This document shows positions 42,404 through 51,281 of a stretch of 64,000 nt of DNA, one piece after another. The number at the start of each line of letters is the position of its first letter. The stretch's first letter is position 1. Made by a program: the position numbers and the translations under genes. The stretch covers positions 2,604,001 through 2,668,000 of the forward strand of contig NZ_CP110806.1 of assembly GCF_026184235.1 (NCBI RefSeq), given 5' to 3'. Below the pieces are notes generated by a model. The model ran no database searches. It was given only the letters and a program-made list of their open reading frames with translations, and had not been told where the DNA came from. Source of the stretch: Cellulomonas sp. S1-8. GTDB taxonomy: Bacteria; Actinomycetota; Actinomycetes; Actinomycetales; Cellulomonadaceae.

Positions 42404-42435
42404 GTAGCACTCGCCCGGACCGAGTGCCAATTCTA
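42404..42435 (-). promoter_or_regulatory. CIRCE element with hrcA-dnaJ promoter
   Basis: GTAGCACTC-N9-GAGTGCCAA (42404-42430) matches the CIRCE consensus TTAGCACTC-N9-GAGTGCTAA at all core positions. In the minus direction TAGAAT (42435-42430) is a -10 box at the edge of the repeat, so HrcA binding would cover the transcription start. Confidence 0.9.
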
Positions 42436-42563
42436 CGCGGTCGCACCGGCAGAGGGCAGGCGTCACCGGGACCGGGGCGCGAGCGGGGCGCGAGCCGTCC
42501 GCGAGCGGGGCCGGGCCGCGCGTCGTCGGGCGCGTCGCCGGGACGACCTCCTAGAGTGCCTGC

Positions 42564-43433
42564 GTGAGAGACGACCGCTACGGCTCGGACGTGCTGTCGG
42601 GCGGCCGTGACGCCCCCCGCCCCGCCCACCACCGCCCCGCGCGCACGTCGCGCGACCAGCCCGCCGAGCGCGGCCTGGTCGTCGAGGACGTCGAGACGGG
42701 CTGGGTCGGCGCGGTCGTGCGGGTCGAGAAGTCCGGCGGCCAGCACGTGGTCGTGCTCGAGGACCGCGGTGGTCGGACGCGCACGTTCCGGCTCGGCCCG
42801 GGGTTCTGGGTCGACGGCGAGCCCGTCGTCCTGACCGCGCCCGTGACGACCCGCGCGCCCACCCGCCCGACGCGCACCGCGTCCGGCTCGGTGGCCGTGC
42901 CCGACGCACCGGCCCGCGTCGCGCGCGGCTCGCGCATCTGGGTCGAGGGCAAGCACGACGCGGAGCTCGTGGAGAAGGTGTGGGGCGACGACCTGCGTGT
43001 CGAGGGTGTCGTCGTCGAGCTGCTCGACGGCGTCGACCACCTGGCCGACGCGCTGCGCGACTTCTCCCCCACGGCCGACCGGCGCGTCGGGGTGCTCGTC
43101 GACCACCTCGTGCCCGGGTCGAAGGAGAGCCGACTGGCCGCCGAGGCCCTGCGCACGGTGCCCGCCGGGACGGTGGTCGTGCTGGGTCACCCGTACGTCG
43201 ACGTGTGGCAGGCGGTGCGGCCCGAGCGGGTGGGTCTGGCGGCGTGGCCGACGATCGAGCGGGGCACGGAGTGGAAGCGGGGCATCCTGCGCGAGCTCGG
43301 CTGGCCCGCGCAGGACCAGGCCGACGTCGCCCGCGCCTGGCAGCGCATCCTGCGGTCGGTGCGCTCGTACGCCGACCTGGAGCCGAGCCTGCTGGGCCGC
43401 GTCGAGGAGCTCATCGACTTCGTCACGGCCTGA
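42564..43433 (+). CDS. DUF3097-family protein (Toprim-like)
   Basis: A 289-residue actinobacterial protein. The N-terminal 90 residues hold a small beta domain (RGLVVEDVETGWVGAVVRVEKSGGQHVVVLEDRGGR). The rest matches DUF3097: GSRIWVEGKHDAELVEKVWGDDLRVEGVVVELLDGVDHL, GVLVDHLVPGSKES, and VLGHPYVDVWQAVRP. The E-G-K-x-D and D-H-L patterns suggest a Toprim fold (nucleic-acid enzymes), but no activity is known. A TAGAGT -10 (42552-42557) ends 6 bases before the GTG, implying a leaderless mRNA. It is divergent from hrcA. Confidence 0.88.
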   Translation: MRDDRYGSDVLSGGRDAPRPAHHRPARTSRDQPAERGLVVEDVETGWVGAVVRVEKSGGQHVVVLEDRGGRTRTFRLGPGFWVDGEPVVLTAPVTTRAPTRPTRTASGSVAVPDAPARVARGSRIWVEGKHDAELVEKVWGDDLRVEGVVVELLDGVDHLADALRDFSPTADRRVGVLVDHLVPGSKESRLAAEALRTVPAGTVVVLGHPYVDVWQAVRPERVGLAAWPTIERGTEWKRGILRELGWPAQDQADVARAWQRILRSVRSYADLEPSLLGRVEELIDFVTA

Positions 43434-43449
43434 GCCCCGGGCGCGGCGA

Positions 43450-43477
43450 GGCCCGTCCGGCGTCGGCCGGACGGGCC
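43450..43477. terminator. 12-bp perfect hairpin between convergent genes
   Basis: GGCCCGTCCGGC (43450-43461) pairs with GCCGGACGGGCC (43466-43477) around a 4-base loop, between the stops of the DUF3097 gene and the minus-strand membrane protein. Likely bidirectional terminator; no T-run. Confidence 0.7.
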
Positions 43478-43498
43478 CCGCTGCGTCGGGGCGGGATG

Positions 43499-44449
43499 TC
43501 AGGCCGCGACCTGGCCCCCGGTGAGGCGGCGGTACGCGTACACCGTGAGGAGCGCACCGACGGGCAGCGACACGAGCACGCCGATGCCGCACACCGCGGT
43601 GCCGATCCAGCTCACCACGGCGACGAGCAGGTACACCAGCACGCCGGTGCCCAGGTCACGCGTCTGCAGCGCGACGGACGTGCGGATCGCCTCGATGGCG
43701 CCCTCGTTGCGGTCGACGATCGCGGCGACCGCGTAGAACACGAAGAAGCCCGCGGCGACGAACGCGACCTGCCCGAGGAACGGGATGAAGTTGAGCACGA
43801 ACCCGGCGACGGCGTAGAGCAGGCCGAGGACGACGAGCTGCGACATGTGCGAGGTGTCGAACAGGTCGCCGACGCCGATCTGGTGGCCGGCCGCGACCTT
43901 CAGCGCGGCCTTGATGAAGGCGGCGCTGAACAGCACGAGCAGCAGCAGCATCACCGCGATGTACAGGCCGATGCCGATCGACGCGCCGACGCCTGCCGCG
44001 GCACCCGCCACGCCGTCCGACCCGCCGCCGAGCGCGGCGACACCGCCGACCAGGCCGATCCCGACGATCGCGACGACGGCGATGACGGCGAACCACGCGA
44101 GGCCGCCGAGCACGAACGCCACCCAGTGCTGCCCGAACTTGGAGAACGCCCACGAGAAGCCTGCGCCGATGTCGACGGGGCCGGACTGCGGGCCGTAGGC
44201 GCCGGGCGGCGGCTGGGCGCCGGGCTGGCCGTACGGCGACGCGGGGGGCGGGTAGGCCCCGGGCGCGGCACCGCCCGGCGTCCCGTAGGCGGGCGGCGGC
44301 GAGTACGCCCCACCGGGGGGCGGGGTGGGCGCGCCGGGCTGCTGCGGCGCGGGCGGCGCGGTGCCCCCGGGCTGCCCGAACACGGGCGGGGGCGGCGGGA
44401 CGCTCGGGTCGTCGTCGCGCGGCGGCGGGCCGCCGGGGATCTCACTCAT
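43499..44449 (-). CDS. Membrane protein with Pro/Gly-rich N-terminal tail
   Basis: A 316-residue protein. Residues 1-95 are a low-complexity cytoplasmic tail of Pro, Gly, Ala and Tyr (GGAYSPPPAYGTPGG-type repeats). The remainder has five to six hydrophobic segments (e.g. WVAFVLGGLAWFAVIAVVAIVGIG; LYIAVMLLLLVLFSAAFIKAALKVA; YAVAGFVLNFIPFLGQVAFVAAGFFVFYAVA). Family members of this layout are common next to DUF4870 genes in actinobacteria and have no known function. GGAGG lies just before ATG 44449. Confidence 0.75.
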   Translation of the reverse strand: MSEIPGGPPPRDDDPSVPPPPPVFGQPGGTAPPAPQQPGAPTPPPGGAYSPPPAYGTPGGAAPGAYPPPASPYGQPGAQPPPGAYGPQSGPVDIGAGFSWAFSKFGQHWVAFVLGGLAWFAVIAVVAIVGIGLVGGVAALGGGSDGVAGAAAGVGASIGIGLYIAVMLLLLVLFSAAFIKAALKVAAGHQIGVGDLFDTSHMSQLVVLGLLYAVAGFVLNFIPFLGQVAFVAAGFFVFYAVAAIVDRNEGAIEAIRTSVALQTRDLGTGVLVYLLVAVVSWIGTAVCGIGVLVSLPVGALLTVYAYRRLTGGQVAA

Positions 44450-44656
44450 TGCATGCCTCCTGGGCGCGTGGCGGGGCGTTGGCACGCCCCGGTCGTCAGC
44501 GAAGCGAAATGCCGCAGAACGTGTCAAGGCCCCGCGCCGCACCACCGGGCACTTCCACCCGTCCGACCGGTACGCTGCCGCTCGCGAGACGTCCGTCCTG
44601 CGCCCGTCGCCGCACGGACGCAGGCCGCCGCCCATGACGAGCCCCAGGAGCCGCAC

Positions 44657-45034
44657 GTGTCCTACGACCCCCGACCCACGCCGTCCACCCGGTCGTCGCA
44701 GGGCAGCACGCTGGCGATGGTGGCGCACCTCGGCGGCATCCTCACGTACATGTTCGCGGGGTGGATCGCCTCGCTCGTGGTGTGGCTGGTCCAGCGGGAC
44801 AAGGACCCTGCGACCGCGCGGGAGGCGCTCGTGGCGCTCAACTTCCAGCTGACGGCGCTCATCGCGATGATCATCTTCCACGTCGTCCACCAGATCCCGG
44901 TGATCGGGATCGTCGGGTGGGTCGGCAAGCTCGCGGTGGCCATCGTCGCGCTCGTGCTGTCGATCCTCGCCGCCGTGACGGCGTACCGCGGCGGGTCCTA
45001 CCGGTACCCGTTCAGCCTGGAGCTCGTGCGGTGA
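44657..45034 (+). CDS. DUF4870-family small membrane protein
   Basis: 125 residues with three hydrophobic segments: MVAHLGGILTYMFAGWIASLVVWLV, then the conserved A-R-E-A-L-V-A-L-N-F-Q motif (equivalent to H-A-K-E-S-L-N-F-Q), then two more spans. The last residues (YRGGSYRYPFSLELVR) are typical of the DUF4870/Tic20-like family. GTG 44657 has AGGAG 6 bases upstream. The stop overlaps the start of a second DUF4870 gene, so the two are a tandem paralogous pair. Function unknown. Confidence 0.85.
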   Translation: MSYDPRPTPSTRSSQGSTLAMVAHLGGILTYMFAGWIASLVVWLVQRDKDPATAREALVALNFQLTALIAMIIFHVVHQIPVIGIVGWVGKLAVAIVALVLSILAAVTAYRGGSYRYPFSLELVR

Positions 45035-45414
45035 GCACGCCTCCTGCCCCTCCCGGCTGGGCGGCCCCGCCCCCGCCCCCGCTGCGGCCCGAGGACGAGC
45101 GCACGTGGGCGATCCTCGGCCACCTGCTGCCGCTGCTGGGCGTCGGGTTCCTCGCGCCGCTGGTCGTCTGGCTGGTCTTCCGCGGCCGTGGGCCGTTCCT
45201 CGAGCACCACGCCAAGGAGTCGCTGAACTTCCAGATCACGCTGCTGATCGCGGGCATCGCGGGCGCGGTCCTCACGGCCGTGACGTTCGGCCTGGCGTCG
45301 CCCGTGCTGATCGCGCTGGGCGTCGCCTGGGTCGTCCTGGCGATCCTGGCCGCCGTCGCCGCGAGCCGCTGGGAGTGGTACCGCTACCCCGCGACGCTGC
45401 GCCTGGTGGCCTGA
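45031..45414 (+). CDS. DUF4870-family small membrane protein (paralogue)
   Basis: 127 residues. After a Pro-rich start comes the DUF4870 pattern: RTWAILGHLLPLLGVGFLAPLVVWLVF, EHHAKESLNFQITLLIAGI, and the ending WEWYRYPATLRLVA. It shares the same order of motifs with the gene before it and overlaps it by 4 bases (GTGA). Function unknown; it converges with hemW. Confidence 0.87.
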   Translation: MSTPPAPPGWAAPPPPPLRPEDERTWAILGHLLPLLGVGFLAPLVVWLVFRGRGPFLEHHAKESLNFQITLLIAGIAGAVLTAVTFGLASPVLIALGVAWVVLAILAAVAASRWEWYRYPATLRLVA

Positions 45415-45435
45415 GGGTCGCGAGGGTCGCGTCCC

Positions 45436-46674
45436 TCAGGCCGTGAGCGCCCGCACGACGGTGTCGGCGAGCAGCCGGCCGCGGCGGGTCAGGACGACGC
45501 GGCGGGGGCCGTCGGCACCGAGCGCGGCACGCGGGTCGACCAGCCCGTCGGCGACGAGCCCCGCCACGGCGGTCCGCGCCGGCGCCGCCAGGTCGTCGAG
45601 CGGCAGGCCCTGCGCGATCCGCACCCCCAGCATGACGCGCTCGAGCGCGACCGTACCGGCGTCGAGGACCTCACGGCCCGCGGCCGGGCTCAGCCCGCGC
45701 GCGAGGCGGTCCGCGTAGGCGCGCGGGTGCTTGACGTTCCACCACCGCACGCCGCCGACGTGGCTGTGCGCCCCGGGTCCGATGCCCCACCAGTCGTCGC
45801 CGCGCCAGTACCCCAGGTTGTGCCGGGACGCGTCGGCGGGCGTCCGCGCCCAGTTGCTGACCTCGTACCAGTGCAGGCCCGCGGCGGTGAGCAGGTCGTC
45901 GGCCAGCTCGTACTTGGTGGCCTGGTCGTCCTCGTCGGGCAGGGTCAGCTCACCGCGGCGCACCTGGACGGCCATCCGCGTGCCCGGCTCGACGACCAGC
46001 GCGTACGCGCTCACGTGGTCCACCCCCGTCGCGAGCGCCACGTCCAGCGACCGCCGCCAGTCGTCGAGCGACTCCCCGGGCGTGCCGTAGATGAGGTCGA
46101 GCGAGACCCGCAGGCCCGCGTCGCACGCCCAGCGCACGACGTCGGGGACCCGTGCCGGGTCGTGCGTGCGCTCGAGCGTGCGAAGGACGTGCGGCACGGC
46201 CGACTGCATGCCGAACGAGACGCGCGTGAAACCGGCCGCGGCGAGCCGCGCGAGCCCGTCAGGGGTCACCGAGTCCGGGTTGGCCTCGGTCGTCACCTCG
46301 GCGTCCGGGGCCAGCCCCCACGTGGTGCGCACGCCGTCGAGGAGCCGCGCGAGGTCGTCGACGGGCAGCAGGGTCGGGGTGCCACCGCCGACGAACACCG
46401 TCGCGACGGGCCGCGACGGCAGACCCGCCGCCCGCAGCACGCGGTCCGCGAGCGCGAGCTCCCCCAGCGCGGTCCCCGCGTAGGCCGCGAGGCTCGCCCC
46501 GCCGCCGAGCTCGGTGGCGGTGTAGGTGTTGAAGTCGCAGTACCCGCACCGCACCGCGCAGAACGGCACGTGCAGGTAGACACCGAGCGCCCGCGTCGCG
46601 GCGCCGTCCGCCGCCGCGGCGGGGAGCGCACCGTCCGGCGGCGCGGGGTCGCCCTCGGGCAGTGCGGGGCTCAC
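45436..46674 (-). CDS. hemW: Radical SAM protein HemW (haem chaperone; formerly HemN-like)
   Basis: 412 residues. The radical-SAM cluster motif is FCAVRCGYCDFNTY (C-x3-C-x2-C) near residue 38. It is followed by VFVGGGTPTLL, VTTEANPDSVT, FTRVSFGMQSAV, LDLIYGTPGESLDDW and HVSAYALVVEPGT. A HemN C-terminal domain closes the protein (YEVSNWART...GIGPGAHSHVGGVRWWN). The N-terminal Cys-rich segment needed for true coproporphyrinogen dehydrogenase (HemN) is missing, and HemW homologues insert haem into proteins. It lies just downstream of lepA, as usual. Confidence 0.93.
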   Translation of the reverse strand: MSPALPEGDPAPPDGALPAAAADGAATRALGVYLHVPFCAVRCGYCDFNTYTATELGGGASLAAYAGTALGELALADRVLRAAGLPSRPVATVFVGGGTPTLLPVDDLARLLDGVRTTWGLAPDAEVTTEANPDSVTPDGLARLAAAGFTRVSFGMQSAVPHVLRTLERTHDPARVPDVVRWACDAGLRVSLDLIYGTPGESLDDWRRSLDVALATGVDHVSAYALVVEPGTRMAVQVRRGELTLPDEDDQATKYELADDLLTAAGLHWYEVSNWARTPADASRHNLGYWRGDDWWGIGPGAHSHVGGVRWWNVKHPRAYADRLARGLSPAAGREVLDAGTVALERVMLGVRIAQGLPLDDLAAPARTAVAGLVADGLVDPRAALGADGPRRVVLTRRGRLLADTVVRALTA

Positions 46675-46705
46675 GGGGTGCCGCCGGTGCCGGCGACCGT
46701 GCCGC

Positions 46706-48583
46706 TCACTTCTTCTTCGCGTCCTTGCCGCCGGCCGACCCTGCGGGCTCGCTGGACAGCGCGGCGATGAAGGCGTCCTGCGGCACGTCGACCCGGCCGA
46801 TCGTCTTCATGCGCTTCTTGCCCTCCTTCTGCTTCTCCAGCAGCTTGCGCTTGCGCGAGATGTCACCGCCGTAGCACTTGGCCAGCACGTCCTTGCGGAT
46901 GGCGCGGATGGTCTCGCGCGCGATGATCCGGGCGCCGATGGCGGCCTGGATCGGCACCTCGAACTGCTGGCGCGGGATGAGCTCCTTGAGCTTGGCGGTC
47001 ATCATCACGCCGTACGCGTACGCCTTGTCCTTGTGGGCGATCGCGCTGAAGGCGTCCACGGTCTCGCCCTGCAGCAGGATGTCGACCTTGACGAGGTCCG
47101 CCACCTGGTCCCCGATGCGCTCGTAGTCGAGGCTCGCGTACCCGCGCGTCCGGGACTTCAGCTGGTCGAAGAAGTCGAAGACGATCTCCGCCATCGGCAG
47201 CACGTACCGCAGCTCGACGCGCTCCTCGGAGAGGTAGTCCATGCCCTGCAGCTCGCCGCGCTTGCCCTGGCAGAGCTCCATGATCGCGCCGATGAACTCC
47301 GCCGGGGACAGGATCGTCGCCTTGACCATCGGCTCGCGGACGTCGCCGATCTTGCCGCTGGGGAACTCGCTCGGGTTGGTCACCGTGACCACGCTCTTGT
47401 CCTCGAGCGTCACCTCGTAGACCACGTTCGGGGCCGTCGAGATGAGGTCGAGGTCGAACTCCCGCTCGAGCCGCTCGCGCACGATCTCCAGGTGCAGGAG
47501 GCCGAGGAAGCCGACGCGGAAGCCGAACCCGAGAGCGACCGACGTCTCGGGCTCGTAGTTCAGCGCCGCGTCGTTGAGCTTCAGCTTGTCCAGCGCGTCG
47601 CGCAGGACCGGGTAGTCGGTGCCGTCGATCGGGTACAGGCCCGAGAACACCATGGGCTTGGGGTCGGAGTAGCCGCCCAGCGCCGCGGCGGCCGGCTTGC
47701 TCGCGTTGGTGACCGTGTCGCCGACCTTCGACTGGCGCACGTCCTTGACGCCGGTGATGAGGTACCCGACCTCACCGACCCCGAGGCCCTTGGTCGGCAC
47801 CGGCTCCGGGGAGCTGACGCCGATCTCGAGCAGCTCGTGGGTCGCGCGCGTCGACATCATGACGATCTTCTCGCGCGGGTTCAGGTTGCCGTCGACGACA
47901 CGGACGTAGGTGACGACGCCGCGGTAGGTGTCGTAGACCGAGTCGAAGATCATCGCGCGGGCGGGCGCGTGCGCGTCGCCCGTGGGCGGCGGGACCAGCT
48001 CGACGATCCGGTCGAGCAGCTCGACGACGCCCGCACCGGTCTTGCCGGACACCCGCAGGCAGTCCTCCGGCTCGCATCCGATGAGCCTGGCCAGCTCCTC
48101 GGCGTACTTCTCGGGCTGCGCGGCGGGCAGGTCGATCTTGTTGAGCACCGGGATGATCGCCAGGTCGTTCTCGAGCGCCAGGTACAGGTTGGCCAGCGTC
48201 TGCGCCTCGATGCCCTGCGCGGCGTCGACCAGCAGCACGGCACCCTCGCAGGCCGCCAGCGAGCGCGAGACCTCGTAGGTGAAGTCGACGTGGCCCGGGG
48301 TGTCGATCATGTTGAGCGCGAAGGCGTCGTCGGCCACGCCCCACGGCATCCGCACGGCCTGCGACTTGATCGTGATCCCGCGCTCGCGCTCGATGTCCAT
48401 GCGGTCCAGGTACTGGGCGCGCATGGCGCGCGCGTCGACGACACCCGTGAGCTGGAGCATCCGGTCGGCGAGCGTCGACTTGCCGTGGTCGATGTGCGCG
48501 ATGATGCAGAAGTTGCGCAGCAGCTCGGGGGCGGTCGCCGCGGGGCGGATCCGCTCGGCGGCGGTGGCGGACGGGATCGGCAA
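46706..48583 (-). CDS. lepA: Elongation factor 4 (LepA)
   Basis: Translational GTPase acting on stalled or initiating ribosomes. 625 residues from the proposed start. G1 is HIDHGKSTL, the switch region RGITIKSQ, G3 DTPGHVDF and G4 NKIDLP. The elongation-factor domains and the LepA-specific C-terminus follow (MEFSG-type [32 protein letters not shown]). A TTG at 48581-48583 with GGAG 9 bases upstream gives the normal N-terminus ([16 protein letters not shown]). The longer ATG at 48739 would add 52 low-complexity residues and approach the divergent gene. Confidence 0.93.
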   Translation of the reverse strand: MPIPSATAAERIRPAATAPELLRNFCIIAHIDHGKSTLADRMLQLTGVVDARAMRAQYLDRMDIERERGITIKSQAVRMPWGVADDAFALNMIDTPGHVDFTYEVSRSLAACEGAVLLVDAAQGIEAQTLANLYLALENDLAIIPVLNKIDLPAAQPEKYAEELARLIGCEPEDCLRVSGKTGAGVVELLDRIVELVPPPTGDAHAPARAMIFDSVYDTYRGVVTYVRVVDGNLNPREKIVMMSTRATHELLEIGVSSPEPVPTKGLGVGEVGYLITGVKDVRQSKVGDTVTNASKPAAAALGGYSDPKPMVFSGLYPIDGTDYPVLRDALDKLKLNDAALNYEPETSVALGFGFRVGFLGLLHLEIVRERLEREFDLDLISTAPNVVYEVTLEDKSVVTVTNPSEFPSGKIGDVREPMVKATILSPAEFIGAIMELCQGKRGELQGMDYLSEERVELRYVLPMAEIVFDFFDQLKSRTRGYASLDYERIGDQVADLVKVDILLQGETVDAFSAIAHKDKAYAYGVMMTAKLKELIPRQQFEVPIQAAIGARIIARETIRAIRKDVLAKCYGGDISRKRKLLEKQKEGKKRMKTIGRVDVPQDAFIAALSSEPAGSAGGKDAKKK

Positions 48584-48745
48584 CTCGGCGTTCTCCGGAT
48601 TCTCGGACGGTCTTCTCGACGGTCGGGACGACCCTGGCACCGGCGCCGTCGCGGCGGACCGGCGACCCGCGATCGGCGGGATCGCGTCCCCCGACGGCGG
48701 GCGTGGCCCTGTCGGGTGTCGGGAGGCGGACCCCACCATGGTCCC

Positions 48746-49483
48746 ATGACGCGCGACCTGGGCGACGCACCCACCGTCACCGACCTCACCCTCCCGGACC
48801 TCGCGACGCTGGGCGCGCTGCAGGGCCGCTTCCTCGCGTCGGTCCGCGAGGTCGACGCGACCGTCCCGGTGCCCTGGTGCGGCCGGTGGCGGGTCCGCGA
48901 GCTCGTGGTGCACCTCGCCCGCATCCACCACTGGGCGGCCGGCCAGGCCCGCCGGTGCCAGGAGACGCCGCTGGGCCGCGGCCCCTTCGTCCTCGACGAG
49001 CTCTACGCGACCCAGGCCGCCGAGCTGCGCGCGACCCTCGAGGCCCTGGACCCCGACGCGCCGGCGTGGACGCTCGACGGCAGCGGGGTCGTGCGGTTCT
49101 GGCACCGCCGCCAGGTGCACGAGACCCTCGTCCACCTGTGGGACCTGCGGACCGCCGGCGGGCTGCCGCTCGACGTCCCGGCCGAGCTGTGGGCGGACAC
49201 GGTCGACGAGGTCGTGACCATGTTCCAGCCGCGACAGGTCCGCCTGGGACGCACGACGGTGCTGCCGGGGCGCATCGCCCTCGTCGCGCGGGACGTCGGA
49301 CGCGCCTGGTCGACGGACGCCGACGAGGACGCACCGCCCTCCCCCGTCGTCCAGGTGGCCGGGCCGGCCGCCGCGCTCGCGCTCCTGCTGTGGGGCAGGA
49401 CGACGCCGGACGACCCCGCGCTGACCGTCACGGGCGACCGGGCGGCGCTCGAGGCCGCGCTCGCCGGCCGGATCACGCCGTGA
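48746..49483 (+). CDS. Maleylpyruvate isomerase N-terminal (MDMPI/DinB-like) family protein
   Basis: 245 residues. The four-helix DinB-like metal-binding domain has His residues in [13 protein letters not shown] (about 56-68) and [16 protein letters not shown] (about 120-135). MDMPI-type proteins in actinobacteria bind zinc and often use mycothiol or act on unknown substrates. The C-terminal MDMPI_C-like part ([18 protein letters not shown], then [13 protein letters not shown]) resembles an SCP2-like fold. Divergent from lepA. The reaction is not predictable. Confidence 0.85.
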   Translation: MTRDLGDAPTVTDLTLPDLATLGALQGRFLASVREVDATVPVPWCGRWRVRELVVHLARIHHWAAGQARRCQETPLGRGPFVLDELYATQAAELRATLEALDPDAPAWTLDGSGVVRFWHRRQVHETLVHLWDLRTAGGLPLDVPAELWADTVDEVVTMFQPRQVRLGRTTVLPGRIALVARDVGRAWSTDADEDAPPSPVVQVAGPAAALALLLWGRTTPDDPALTVTGDRAALEAALAGRITP

Positions 49484-49495
49484 CGGCGCCGACGC

Positions 49496-50335
49496 TCACG
49501 CCTCCCGTGTGATCCGCACCTGCACCGAGAGGTCCTGCGTCTGGCGGCCCGCGTAGATCCCGCGCAGCGGCGGCACGTCGTCGTAGCAGCGGCCGCGGCC
49601 CAGGACGACGTGGTGCTCGCCCGCGCGCACCCGGTTGGTCGGGTCGTACCCGCACCACTCGCCGGTCCACCACTCGACCCACGCGTGGGACTCGCCCGTG
49701 ACCGTCGCCCCGATCTCGCCGGACGAGTCGGGGTGCAGGTACCCCGAGACGTAGCGCGCCGGGATGCCGACCGACCGCAGCGCGCCGAGCACGAGGTGCG
49801 CCATGTCCTGGCAGACACCGATGCGCTTGGTCCACGCCTCGGTGGCAGGCGTGTGGACGGTCGTGACGCCCGGGATGTACTCCATCTCGTCGCGCAGAGC
49901 ACCGCAGATCGCCTCGGCGGCGGCCGCCGGCTCGAGCCCCTCGGCGACGCGCCGGGCGATCTCGACGACCTCCTGGGGCACCTCGGTGGCGTCGGTGTCG
50001 GCGAGCTGCTCGGCCAGCCGGTCGCGCACCTCGGGACCGTGCAGCACGTCCCAGCCGACCGTCGAGGAGGGCCCGGGGCGCTCGACGACCTCGACGACGT
50101 GCTCGGCGGTCAGCACGAGCGACTGGTGCGGCGCCAGGACCTCGAACGCCGTGACCTGCGTGCCCCAGTAGTCCCGGTAGTCGTGCATCCAGGTCTGGGG
50201 GTGGATGTCCAGGCGCGACTCGAGCACCGCCTGACCGGGCTGCGAGAGCGGGGTCATGCGGGCCTCGTTGTACGACGCGACCACCGGGTCCGTGTACCGG
50301 AACGTGGACGTGTGGACGATCCGCAGCCGGCTCAC
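49496..50335 (-). CDS. Transglutaminase-like protein of the alpha-E/ATP-grasp operon
   Basis: 279 residues. N-terminal bacterial transglutaminase-like beta domain (RIVHTSTFRYTDPVVASYNEARMTP), then the catalytic core with a complete Cys-His-Asp triad: GVCQDMAHLVLGALRSVGIPARYVSGY, GESHAWVEWW, GYDPTN. It therefore should be active as a protease or transamidase. It is the third gene after the ATP-grasp and alpha-E genes, a conserved trio predicted from comparative genomics to make or trim a peptide or amide product. GTG 50335 lies within a duplicated 18-bp segment. Confidence 0.93.
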   Translation of the reverse strand: MSRLRIVHTSTFRYTDPVVASYNEARMTPLSQPGQAVLESRLDIHPQTWMHDYRDYWGTQVTAFEVLAPHQSLVLTAEHVVEVVERPGPSSTVGWDVLHGPEVRDRLAEQLADTDATEVPQEVVEIARRVAEGLEPAAAAEAICGALRDEMEYIPGVTTVHTPATEAWTKRIGVCQDMAHLVLGALRSVGIPARYVSGYLHPDSSGEIGATVTGESHAWVEWWTGEWCGYDPTNRVRAGEHHVVLGRGRCYDDVPPLRGIYAGRQTQDLSVQVRITREA

Positions 50336-50367
50336 AGCGCTTCCCCCCTGCTCACAGTGCTTCCCCC
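50330..50367. repeat. Direct repeat of an 18-bp segment at an intergenic junction
   Basis: GCTCACAGCGCTTCCCCC (50330-50347) and GCTCACAGTGCTTCCCCC (50350-50367) differ at one base and are offset by 20. Read on the minus strand, one copy carries the alpha-E stop and the other the GGGGGAAGC ribosome binding site plus GTG start of the transglutaminase gene. The junction looks like a local tandem duplication. Confidence 0.8.
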
Positions 50368-51281
50368 ACCCACGTCAGCTCGGCCCCGGACGGGAAGTAC
50401 CGTCCGCGGATGGCGTCGGACGCCGCCGAGCACGCCCGCTGCACGCGCTCCATCTCGCGCGGCAGCTCGTCGACGATCTCGAGCAGCGGCCGGTACTCCA
50501 GGTTGGTCCGGACGCGACCGATGTGGCGGCGCGCCTCGCCGATGGTCGCCCGGTCGGCGACCGGCTCGAGCGCCGCCAGGGAGGCCTCGGCCTCGTTCAG
50601 CGCGTACACGATCGAGCGCGGGAACAGCCGGTCGAGCAGCAGGAAGCCGGCGGCACGCTCGTCCGAGGCGTTGCCGCGGTAGGTGCGCAGGAACGCCTCG
50701 TGGGCACCGCACGAGCGCAGCAGCGTCACCCAGCTCGGACCCGCGGACCCGGCGAGCGCGCGTGTCGTCAGCAGCCGCGCCGTCATGTCGGCGCGCTCGA
50801 TCGACCGCCCCAGGACCATGAAGTGCCATGTCTCGTCGCGCGACGTCGTGGACTCCATGATCCCGGTGACGATCGCGGCACGCTCCCGCACCCACGTGAA
50901 GTAGTCGTGCGGGCGGGCCGGGCGCATCTGCGACGGCAGCTGGTTCCAGCTGGTGTTGAGGCACTCCCACAGCTCGGTCGACACGATCTCCCGGGCACGG
51001 CGCGCGTTCTCCCGCGCGGAGACGATCGCACCGGCGATCGACGACGGCGAGAACCGGTCGTACCCGAGGACGTCGAGCACGTGCTCCCGGCCGACGTCGA
51101 GGTCGGCCGGCGGGTCGGGGCGGTCCATGACGGACAGGAGCGACCGGCAGGCCAGGTCCTCCTCGGCCCACGGGTCCTCCAGCAGGATCTGGATGTGCAC
51201 GTCGAGCAGGCGCGCCGTGTCGTCGGCGCGCTCCACGTACCGACCGATCCAGAACAGCGACTCCGCGATCCGGCTCAGCAC
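50352..51281 (-). CDS. Alpha-E domain protein
   Basis: 309 residues, almost entirely alpha-helical, matching the alpha-E family (COG2307): LSRIAESLFWIGRYVERADDTARLLDVH at the N-terminus, LNTSWNQLPSQM in the middle, MVLGRSIERADMTARLL, and RHIGRVRTNLEYRPLLEIVDELP near the end. The repeated R-x-x-E-R-A-D-x-T-A-R-L-L motif marks an internal duplication. The family always accompanies circularly permuted ATP-grasp enzymes and has no known activity. GTG 51281 (GGAGGG upstream) overlaps the ATP-grasp gene by 7 bases. Confidence 0.93.
   Translation of the reverse strand: MLSRIAESLFWIGRYVERADDTARLLDVHIQILLEDPWAEEDLACRSLLSVMDRPDPPADLDVGREHVLDVLGYDRFSPSSIAGAIVSARENARRAREIVSTELWECLNTSWNQLPSQMRPARPHDYFTWVRERAAIVTGIMESTTSRDETWHFMVLGRSIERADMTARLLTTRALAGSAGPSWVTLLRSCGAHEAFLRTYRGNASDERAAGFLLLDRLFPRSIVYALNEAEASLAALEPVADRATIGEARRHIGRVRTNLEYRPLLEIVDELPREMERVQRACSAASDAIRGRYFPSGAELTWVGEAL

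Noticed and set aside
48584..48739. Longer LepA N-terminus from ATG 48739
   Set aside because: The added residues are low-complexity and unlike LepA, while TTG 48583 has a good ribosome binding site and gives the standard N-terminus.
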